From Stenotrophomonas sp. UBA2302 (GTDB lineage: Bacteria > Pseudomonadota > Gammaproteobacteria > Xanthomonadales > Xanthomonadaceae), in NCBI GenBank assembly GCA_002345545.1, contig DDVW01000033.1, positions 1 to 49,266 of the forward strand: a stretch of DNA of 49,266 bases, written 5' to 3'. Shown here in pieces: positions 42,350 to 49,266 of this stretch. The first letter of the stretch is position 1, and each line of letters begins with the position of its first letter. Below the pieces are notes generated by a model. That model saw nothing but the letters and a program-made list of their open reading frames with translations, made no database searches and had not been told where the DNA came from. The position numbers were made by a program, and so were the translations under genes.

Positions 42350-43912
42350 GTGGGACTGGGGACACTGGATATCGCAATCGTGCTGGCCTATCTGGCCGGT
42401 ATTTTCGTACTCGCGCAGTGGGTATCACGCGAGAAGGCAGGGCACAGCAAGGACGCCAGGGACTACTTCCTGGCCAGCAAGTCGCTGCCATGGTGGGCGA
42501 TCGGCGCCTCGCTGATCGCCGCCAACATCTCGGCCGAGCAGATCATCGGCATGTCCGGTTCGGGCTATGCGATCGGCCTGGCGATCGCCTCCTACGAATG
42601 GATGGCCGCAGCCACGCTGCTGATCGTCGGCAAGTGGTTCCTGCCGGTGTTCCTGCGCAACGGCATCTACACCATGCCGCAGTTTCTCGAGCAGCGGTAC
42701 GGCAGCCGCATCCGCACGCTGATGGCGGTGTTCTGGCTGGGCCTGTATGTGTTCGTCAACGTCACCTCGATCCTGTGGCTGGGTGCGGTGGCGGTGAACC
42801 AGGTCACCGGTATGGAGCAGATGCTGGCGGTGGTGCTGATCGGCGTGTTCGCGCTGCTGTACCAGTTGTATGGCGGTCTCAAGGCGGTGGCGTTGACCGA
42901 CATCGTGCAGGTTTCATTGCTCGTTCTGGGCGGCCTGCTGGTGACCGGGCTCACCCTCAACCAGCTGGGCGAGGGCGCCGGCATCGCCGCCGGATTCACC
43001 CGGCTGTGGCAGACACAGCCGGGTCATTTCGAGATGATCCTCAGCAAGGACAACCCGTTCTACAAGGACCTGCCGGGCATCAGCGTGCTGATCGGCGGGC
43101 TGTGGATCATGAACATCAGCTACTGGGGCTTCAACCAGTACATCATCCAGCGTGCCTTGGCGGCCAAGAGCATCGGCGAGGCGCAGAAGGGCGTGCTGTT
43201 CGCGGCCTTCCTGAAGTTGCTGATGCCGGTGATCGTGGTGCTGCCTGGCATCGCCGCGGTGATGCTGGCACCGGATCTGGACAAGCCCGACCAGGCCTAT
43301 CCGACGATGATGCGGATGCTGCCGACCGGGGTGCTGGGGCTGGTGTTTGCGGCGCTGGTGGCGGCGATCGTGGCCTCGCTGGCCTCGAAGATCAATTCGG
43401 TGGCGACCATCTTCACCCTGGACTTCTATGCCAGGCGGCAGCAGCAACCGGATCAGGCCAAGCTGGTGCGTGTGGGGCGGATTGCCGCGGCGGTGGCGGT
43501 GGTGCTCGGCATCCTGACCGCAAAGCCGTTGCTGGGCAGCTTCGACCAGGCCTTCCAGTACATCCAGGAGTACACCGGCTTCTTCACCCCGGGCATCGTG
43601 GTGATCTTCATGCTGGGACTGTTCTGGAAGCGCGCCAACGAAGCCGGTGCGTTGGCGGCGGCGATCGGTTCGTTCGTGCTGTCGATCATCTTGAAGCTGG
43701 CCTGGCCGGCGTTGCCGTTCATCGATCGCGTCGGGTTGGTGTTCCTGATGGCATTGGCGCTGGCAGTGGCGGTGTCGCTGCTGACTCCGGCCACGCCGCA
43801 CAAGGACATCATCAATACCCGCGATGTGGACTATCGCACCAGCGGCGTGTTCAACATCGGCGCGCTGGCGGTGCTGGCGATCCTGGTCGCGCTGTACTCG
43901 CTGTTCTGGTGA
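42350..43912 (+). CDS. Sodium:solute symporter (SSS/SGLT-like)
   Basis: A 520-aa, ~14-helix SSS transporter resembling the Vibrio Na+/galactose transporter group (ARDYFLASKSLPWWAIGASL at the N-terminus; FNQYIIQRALAAK; ASLASKINSVATIFTLDFY, the Na+-site region). It starts with GTG after GGGAG. It closes the xyloglucan locus; galactose or glucose import is plausible, which would feed the galactose operon, but specificity is inferred. The following 154 bp to the convergent gene show no clear terminator. Confidence 0.9.
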   Translation: MGLGTLDIAIVLAYLAGIFVLAQWVSREKAGHSKDARDYFLASKSLPWWAIGASLIAANISAEQIIGMSGSGYAIGLAIASYEWMAAATLLIVGKWFLPVFLRNGIYTMPQFLEQRYGSRIRTLMAVFWLGLYVFVNVTSILWLGAVAVNQVTGMEQMLAVVLIGVFALLYQLYGGLKAVALTDIVQVSLLVLGGLLVTGLTLNQLGEGAGIAAGFTRLWQTQPGHFEMILSKDNPFYKDLPGISVLIGGLWIMNISYWGFNQYIIQRALAAKSIGEAQKGVLFAAFLKLLMPVIVVLPGIAAVMLAPDLDKPDQAYPTMMRMLPTGVLGLVFAALVAAIVASLASKINSVATIFTLDFYARRQQQPDQAKLVRVGRIAAAVAVVLGILTAKPLLGSFDQAFQYIQEYTGFFTPGIVVIFMLGLFWKRANEAGALAAAIGSFVLSIILKLAWPALPFIDRVGLVFLMALALAVAVSLLTPATPHKDIINTRDVDYRTSGVFNIGALAVLAILVALYSLFW

Positions 43913-44066
43913 TATCGGGTCGCGCCTGCGCTCGGGAGTGATGCGCTTGCGTCTGTGGGCCGTGAATACGGATGTGGCCCGTGGGCCGGGCGTATCGCTC
44001 AGACGGTCTCGGTATTGCCCGGGTCGCCAGGCACTATCGAGGCCGCAGGTGATCCCGATGGCTGGC

Positions 44067-45593
44067 TTACTGCCAGGCTGCCAGTGCGATCTTCAGCTCG
44101 GCGGTAAAACCCTTGTCCGACTGCACCGGTATGGAGAAGACGTCTGCATCGGGCTGCCGGATACCGATGGCCCGGGTGCCGGCCGCCACCGGGATGGCCG
44201 CATGTTTGCTGCCGCCGGCCCAGTTCTCATCGCTCCACACATAGCGCAGTTGCCAGCCGCCGTCGCCATCGGGTTTGGCGAACAGCACCAGGGTGTTGCG
44301 GAACAGGTATTCGCCGGGGATGTGGTGTTTCAGGAACAGTGCGCCGTCGATACGGTAGCCGGCATTGCATACGGCCAGGTCGATGGAGAACACGATCTCG
44401 CTGCCGGCGAGGATCTTGCGGCTGTCCAGGAATACCGAGAACAGCACCGGTGCGTGTGCATCCCTGCGCAGGCTGCCATCGGCGTTGAACATCTCGCTGT
44501 GCTGGCGGCGGATGGCGCACTGGTTGGCCTGGGTGCGGGCGGTCAGTTCGTAGGTGTAGGCCCCACGCGGGGCGACCGTGGCCTCGATGTAGTACGCCGA
44601 TTCGACATTCTTGCCACGTTTGCGTGCGGCCTCCACCTCCGGTGGCAGAGCCAGTGCGGTGATCTGCAGCTGTGCGCTGGCGCAGGTGTCGCCGAACAGG
44701 AAGCGCACCATGTTCTGGTAGCCCTCCTCGGAGTTGACGATGCCGAAATGGCCGCTGTGGCTGCGGTTGACGAAAGCGCGTGGTGCACCTTCCACATAGG
44801 CGTTGGCGATACGCACCAGGCCATCGCTCAGCGGACCGACCGCGAACGATGACAGGCCGTGTGCAGCGGCATAGTCGCGGCTGTTGGTGCCGATCAGGCA
44901 GAACAGCCGTTCCGGCGGAAAGCCGGAATTGCCCAGCGTGTTGACCTTGTCCTTGGGCACCTTCAGGTACTTGCCCATCACACTGCGGTTGAAGTTGTCC
45001 ATGTCGTTGACCGACAGCAGCTGCGGCACGTTGATGCCGGCCACGTCGATGCCGTTGTGCGGGGTGGCGTAGGTGAACAGCTTGTCGACCATGGCGCGGG
45101 TTTCGGCCGTGGCGACGTCGGGGTTCTGCAGCAGGCAGCGGCAGATCAGCCCGCCCATCGAGTGCGCCACCAGATGCACGCGGAACGCCTTGCGCAAGGC
45201 GGCATTGCTGCCGCAGATGCTGTCGCGCAGTTCAAGGATACGGTTTCCCAGGCTGGTTGCGGCGGCGATGATGGAAGGCGCCTTGCCATTACCGAAGGCG
45301 GGATCGGCCGGGTCGTAATAGCGGTGGATGACGATGCAGCGTGGGGAAAGGCGACCACTGCGCTCGGTGCCGGCCTCGTAGACGTCGCGGTAGTCGTAAT
45401 CCTTCATCAGCCGCACCAGCGGCGACTCGAAGACGAACTTCACGATCGAGCCATCCTGTGCCTGGCGCACCTTGGTGGAGCCGGCTTCGAAGCCCATGTA
45501 CGGCGTGGAGGTGGTTTCGACGATCTCCTCGCGCGTCATCGCATAGCCGCGTACGTAGATGATCGGGAAGAACGGGCGTTGCAGGCGTTCCAT
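44067..45593 (-). CDS. Alpha/beta-hydrolase of unknown substrate
   Basis: A 508-aa protein with a lipase-like N-terminal domain: FPIIYVRGYAM oxyanion region, the nucleophile elbow VHLVAHSMGGLICR, and a C-terminal domain of about 170 residues I do not recognise. TYATPHNGID and GHFGIVNSEE (likely His) complete a lipase pattern. No signal peptide is visible. AGGAA upstream favours ATG 45593 over a GTG at 45659. It is downstream of comM by 76 bp. A decayed copy of its C-terminal domain lies at 9386-9619. Confidence 0.75.
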   Translation of the reverse strand: MERLQRPFFPIIYVRGYAMTREEIVETTSTPYMGFEAGSTKVRQAQDGSIVKFVFESPLVRLMKDYDYRDVYEAGTERSGRLSPRCIVIHRYYDPADPAFGNGKAPSIIAAATSLGNRILELRDSICGSNAALRKAFRVHLVAHSMGGLICRCLLQNPDVATAETRAMVDKLFTYATPHNGIDVAGINVPQLLSVNDMDNFNRSVMGKYLKVPKDKVNTLGNSGFPPERLFCLIGTNSRDYAAAHGLSSFAVGPLSDGLVRIANAYVEGAPRAFVNRSHSGHFGIVNSEEGYQNMVRFLFGDTCASAQLQITALALPPEVEAARKRGKNVESAYYIEATVAPRGAYTYELTARTQANQCAIRRQHSEMFNADGSLRRDAHAPVLFSVFLDSRKILAGSEIVFSIDLAVCNAGYRIDGALFLKHHIPGEYLFRNTLVLFAKPDGDGGWQLRYVWSDENWAGGSKHAAIPVAAGTRAIGIRQPDADVFSIPVQSDKGFTAELKIALAAWQ

Positions 45594-45669
45594 GGCGGGC
45601 TTCCTGTCGGCGTCCGGGGAATCTTCGCGGATGTGCTGCAGTGTTTCCTGAATCCGCACCGCGCCGTGC

Positions 45670-47178
45670 TCAGCCGGAGGCGGTGGCGCGGTCCAGCTGG
45701 CGGTAGCCGATCGCCTCGGTCAGGTGCGGGCGCTCGATGCGTTGGGCACCGGCAAGGTCGGCGATGCTGCGCGCCACGCGCAGGATGCGGTGCATCGAGC
45801 GTGCCGACAGCTGCAGCCGCTCCATCGCCTGTTCCAGCAGGGTCTGTTCGGTGGATGCCAGTGCGCAGTCGCGCAGGGTCTGGCTCTGGTCCAGATGGGC
45901 GTTGAGTGTGCCGGCGCGTTGCAGCTGTTGCCGGCGTGCGGCCAGCACCCGTGCGCGTACCGTGGCGCTGGGCTCGCCGGCCGGTGCATCGCCGCGCAGC
46001 TCGCTGGCCGGCAGACGCGGCATCTGCAGGTGCAGGTCGATGCGATCCAGCAGCGGGCCGGAGATGCGCGCACGGTAGCGGCGGATGCTGTCGCCGGAGC
46101 AGCGGCAACGGCCGCTGTGGTCACCGGCCCATCCGCATGGACAGGGGTTCATCGCCGCGATCAACTGGAAACGGGCTGGAAACTCGACACTGCTCGCGGC
46201 GCGGGCGACGGTGACGTTGCCCGATTCCAGCGGTTCACGCAGCACTTCCAGCGCATGCCGGTTCCACTCCGGCAGCTCATCCAGAAACAGCACGCCGTTG
46301 TGGGCCAGTGAAATCTCGCCGGGACGCGGGTGCGAGCCGCCACCGACCAGTGACACCGCGCTGGCGGTGTGGTGCGGCGAGCGGTAGGGACGCTGCCGCC
46401 AGCGGGCCGGATCCACGCCACGGCCACTGACCGAAGCGATTGCCGCCATTTCCAGCGCCTCGTCCTCACTGGCCTCGGGCAGGATGCCGGGCAGGCGCGA
46501 GGCCAGCAGAGTCTTGCCGCAGCCCGGAGAGCCCAGCAACAGCAGGTGGTGGCAGCCGGCGGCGGCGATCTCCAGTGCGCGGCGTGCCTGCAGCTGGCCG
46601 CGCACATCGGCCAGGTCCGGCAGTGGCGATGTGCTCGCCTCCGGCGCCTCCGCCTCCGGCAGCGCCTTGCCTGCCGACAGCGCCGCACAGACTTCCAGCA
46701 GGGTCCGCGCCACCTTGACCGTCGCGCGCTGCGCCAGTGCGGCCTCGGCGGCATTGCCGGGCGGCACGATCAGCGTGCGCTGCTCACCAGCGGCGGCGAT
46801 CGCGGCCGGCAGGGCACCATCCACCGCGCGCAGTTCGCCGGTCAGCGCCAGCTCGCCGATGAACTCGTACTGCGCCAGCGCGTCGCGGTCGATCTGGCCG
46901 CTGGCGGCAAGGATGCCCAGCGCGATCGGCAGGTCGAAGCGGCCGCCTTCCTTGGGCAGATCGGCCGGGGCCAGGTTGATGGTGATGCGCCGTGCCGGGT
47001 ATTCGAACTGGGCGCAGAGGATCGCCGCCCGCACGCGGTCGCGCGATTCGCGTACCGCCGCTTCCGGCAGGCCAACGATCTGGGTGGACGGCAGTCCGCC
47101 GGAAAGGTGGACCTCGACCCGGACCGGAGGCGCATGCACCCCCGCGCGGGCACGGCTGTGCACCAGCGCCAGGCTCAT
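45670..47178 (-). CDS. comM: ComM / YifB-family AAA+ ATPase (Mg-chelatase-like)
   Basis: A 502-aa helicase-like ATPase promoting branch migration during natural transformation (known for Vibrio ComM). An N-terminal Lon-like fold (SLALVHSRARAG, VEVHLSGGLPSTQIVGLPEA) is followed by Walker A GSPGCGKT, Walker B GVLFLDELPE, a Cys cluster NPCPCGWAGD, and the C-terminal helical lid. It lies 8 bp after ubiK. With comF, a second competence-type gene is present in the window. Confidence 0.95.
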   Translation of the reverse strand: MSLALVHSRARAGVHAPPVRVEVHLSGGLPSTQIVGLPEAAVRESRDRVRAAILCAQFEYPARRITINLAPADLPKEGGRFDLPIALGILAASGQIDRDALAQYEFIGELALTGELRAVDGALPAAIAAAGEQRTLIVPPGNAAEAALAQRATVKVARTLLEVCAALSAGKALPEAEAPEASTSPLPDLADVRGQLQARRALEIAAAGCHHLLLLGSPGCGKTLLASRLPGILPEASEDEALEMAAIASVSGRGVDPARWRQRPYRSPHHTASAVSLVGGGSHPRPGEISLAHNGVLFLDELPEWNRHALEVLREPLESGNVTVARAASSVEFPARFQLIAAMNPCPCGWAGDHSGRCRCSGDSIRRYRARISGPLLDRIDLHLQMPRLPASELRGDAPAGEPSATVRARVLAARRQQLQRAGTLNAHLDQSQTLRDCALASTEQTLLEQAMERLQLSARSMHRILRVARSIADLAGAQRIERPHLTEAIGYRQLDRATASG

Positions 47179-47186
47179 GGCCGGGG

Positions 47187-47441
47187 TCAGGCGTCGGGGT
47201 GGGAGAGGTTTTCCATCGCCGCGACCGCCTGTTCCAGCGCGTCGAGCTTTTCGCGGGTGCGCAGCAGCACCGCGCGCTGTACCTCGAATTCCTCGCGGGT
47301 GACCAGGTCCAGCTTGGACAGGCCGGCCTGCAGGGCACTCTTGAAGGTGGCCTGCAGCTCCTCGCGGGATTCGCGCAGGCCCGGTGGCACCAGCTCGCTC
47401 AGGCGCTGGGCGAGGGCGTCGATATGGTTCAGGTCGATCAT
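47187..47441 (-). CDS. ubiK: UbiK, ubiquinone biosynthesis accessory factor (BMFP family)
   Basis: An 84-aa protein with an N-terminal amphipathic helix (IDLNHIDALAQRLSELVP) and a C-terminal coiled coil (VTREEFEVQRAVLLRTREKL), the BMFP/YqiC plan. UbiK partners UbiJ in aerobic ubiquinone synthesis in enterobacteria. It is first in an operon with comM. It complements the anaerobic set at 10-14 kb. Confidence 0.93.
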   Translation of the reverse strand: MIDLNHIDALAQRLSELVPPGLRESREELQATFKSALQAGLSKLDLVTREEFEVQRAVLLRTREKLDALEQAVAAMENLSHPDA

Positions 47442-47473
47442 GGCAGGTCTCCGCAGGAAGGATTCGAGCCTAG

Positions 47474-47953
<480 letters not shown>

Positions 47954-47967
47954 CCCGCGTCCCGGGC

Positions 47968-48639
47968 TCAGCGTGCCGCCGGCTGGCCCTTGAGATGCCG
48001 GTACAGGCGCTTCCAGAGATTGCGGATGGCTTGTACCCAGTGCGGTTCGGCCAGCAGCGCGGCCTGTTCGGCACTGGGACGCTGGCCGGTCAGGCGCTGG
48101 CGCATCTTCACCAGGTTCTTCATGTCGCTGCGGCGCAACTGGCGCGAGATCGGGCCATTGCGCAGCCAGCGCGGTGAGCGCCACGCCGAAGTGAAGTCCA
48201 GCAACACCGGCACACCGGCGCTGACCACCACGTTGGTGCCGTGCAGGTCGTTGTGGGTGATGCCGGCCGCGTGCAGGCGCGTGAGTGCGCTCTGCAGCTG
48301 GTCGAACACTTCCTGGCTGACCTCCTGCACGCCGGCGCTGAGGGTGTGGCCGGGGACGAACTCCATGCCCAGCGCCAGCCCGCCAACGGTCCCCAGCAGC
48401 GCCGGTGCATGCTTCCAGCCGCTCAGGCGGCGCAGCACCCGGGCTTCGCGGCGCACCAGCAGGCGCGCGAGTGGCGACAGCGGGGTGCCACGGTAACGGC
48501 GGTAGTCCTTGACCACGGCCGCGCGGCCCGCCAGTTCGGTGCGGTAGACATCCGGTTCGAGCAGGCGCTCGCCGCGCTTGAGCAGCTGGCTGCTGGAAAT
48601 CATCGGCCGGTGGCCATTGTAGGTAGGCAATGTGTTCAT
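47968..48639 (-). CDS. RIO/LPS-kinase-like protein kinase
   Basis: A 223-aa small kinase-fold protein. It has a Lys in AAVVKDYRRY, the catalytic loop ITHNDLHGTNVVV (HxDLHxxN) and the metal Asp in VLLDFTSAW. This pattern is shared by RIO kinases and the lipopolysaccharide kinase (WaaP/Kdo kinase) family. AGGAAG precedes ATG 48639. A perfect TATAAT (minus strand 48730-48725) with a dyad ACTGTTCAGT just upstream is its likely promoter region. The substrate is unknown. Confidence 0.78.
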   Translation of the reverse strand: MNTLPTYNGHRPMISSSQLLKRGERLLEPDVYRTELAGRAAVVKDYRRYRGTPLSPLARLLVRREARVLRRLSGWKHAPALLGTVGGLALGMEFVPGHTLSAGVQEVSQEVFDQLQSALTRLHAAGITHNDLHGTNVVVSAGVPVLLDFTSAWRSPRWLRNGPISRQLRRSDMKNLVKMRQRLTGQRPSAEQAALLAEPHWVQAIRNLWKRLYRHLKGQPAAR

Positions 48640-48848
48640 CGGTTCTTCCTGACGCGGCCAAGCGCAGAAAGCGTTTTGCAGTGCCGGTCTTGCGTGCCCG
48701 GGACGGGCGGGGAATGTGGGCCGAATTATAGAACTGAACAGTCCACAAACCCTGAATGTAAAAAAAATGTAGGAAGCGTGTGATGGAATGGATTGTTGCG
48801 CCGGCCGGGTTGCCAGCCGGCGTCGTGTCTGAAGTTTCCGTGCGCATG

Positions 48849-48880
48849 AAAAACCCCGCGCCACAAACTGCGGCGCGGGG
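48849..48880 (-). terminator. Rho-independent terminator of speE
   Basis: On the minus strand CCCCGCGCC (48880-48872) pairs with GGCGCGGGG (48862-48854) across a 9-nt loop and is followed by five T (48853-48849): a textbook intrinsic terminator, 26 bp after the speE stop. Confidence 0.93.
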
Positions 48881-48906
48881 TCGGGTCCACGACAGGGGCG
48901 GCGGGC

Positions 48907-49266
48907 TTACTCGCCCAGTGCCTGGGCCACGAACGGCGGGCTGACCAACACGCCGGTGTGCAGCGGGGCGGTGTAGTACAGCGTGTCGAACGGCTTGGCG
49001 GCGGCATCGGCCTCACGGAAGCCGAAGCCAAAACCGGCCTGCTTGCTGGCCACGGTCACCGACCACCAGCCGGTCGGGTAGCACGGCTGCGGGAACGGCA
49101 GGGTCTTGAACGACTGGAAGCCGGCCTTGCCCATTTCCGCACGCATATCCTTGATCAGGTCCAGCAGCGCCAGCGGCGACTCGCTCTGCTGCACCAGCAG
49201 GCCGTCGTCCTTCAGGGCGCGGAAGCAGCTCTCGAAGAACGCCTTGTTGAACAGGCCTTCGGCCGG
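48907..49266 (-). CDS. speE: Spermidine synthase (partial, 5' end off window)
   Basis: The C-terminal 119 codons of a polyamine aminopropyltransferase. The frame enters from the right edge with GLFNKAFFESCFRALKDDGL and continues LVQQSESPLALLDL and YPTGWWSVTVASK, all hallmarks of the SpeE C-terminal half. It transfers an aminopropyl group from decarboxylated SAM to putrescine. The start and active-site Asp region are outside the window. Confidence 0.92.
   Translation of the reverse strand, partial: PAEGLFNKAFFESCFRALKDDGLLVQQSESPLALLDLIKDMRAEMGKAGFQSFKTLPFPQPCYPTGWWSVTVASKQAGFGFGFREADAAAKPFDTLYYTAPLHTGVLVSPPFVAQALGE

Noticed and set aside
43913..44066. Terminator between the SSS symporter and the convergent hydrolase
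   Set aside because: Only a loose GGGCC/GGCCC pairing is present, with no compact stem or T-tract.

Overview
The window reads as chromosomal DNA of a Xanthomonadaceae gammaproteobacterium (Stenotrophomonas / Pseudoxanthomonas / Xanthomonas type). The evidence is a uniformly high GC content, the comF | bioB-bioF-bioH arrangement, a complete Xanthomonas-style xyloglucan utilisation locus, and a TonB-dependent-receptor-based carbohydrate system. The species cannot be fixed from sequence reading alone.

Layout. (1) 1-5616: biotin genes bioB-bioF-bioH on the minus strand (bioH runs off the left edge), divergent comF, an HdeD-like membrane protein, ubiA and tRNA-Arg(CCG). (2) 5617 to about 9380: a small genomic island entered at the 3' end of the tRNA, with integrase arm-type repeats, an XRE repressor, two perfect operators around a strong promoter, an AlpA/excisionase-like protein, a tyrosine integrase, a degenerate OB+HD protein and an H-NS homologue. 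Its right junction abuts the stump of a gene whose intact paralogue lies at 44 kb. (3) 9784-15097: an O2-independent ubiquinone locus, with ubiT (fused to a chorismate mutase domain) converging on ubiD-ubiU-ubiV, and a DGC-domain protein divergent from ubiD. Three FNR-type boxes each lie exactly 22 nt from a -10 element of one of these three transcription units.

(4) 15262-20788: a tightly overlapped operon for oxidative (De Ley-Doudoroff) galactose catabolism: leader ORF - SDR dehydrogenase - KDPGal aldolase - galactonate dehydratase - SMP-30 lactonase - KDGal kinase. It is divergent from a LysR regulator, with a perfect inverted repeat between them. (5) 21097-43912: a xyloglucan utilisation locus: TonB receptor, GH74, CE20-like acetylesterase, GH35, GH31 with PA14 insert, GH95, xylB, xylA, MFS sugar transporter, GH3 and an SSS symporter. 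The two blocks fit together: GH74 cuts the backbone; the esterase, GH95, GH35, GH31 and GH3 strip acetyl, Fuc, Gal, Xyl and Glc; xylA/xylB take the xylose, and block 4 is the natural sink for the galactose.

(6) 44067-49266: housekeeping genes on the minus strand, ubiK-comM and an uncharacterised alpha/beta-hydrolase, then glnB/glnK on the plus strand, a RIO/LPS-kinase-like protein and the C-terminal part of speE with a textbook terminator. No CRISPR array, rRNA or intact insertion sequence was seen. The most unusual items are the chorismate mutase-UbiT fusion and its three co-spaced FNR-type promoters.
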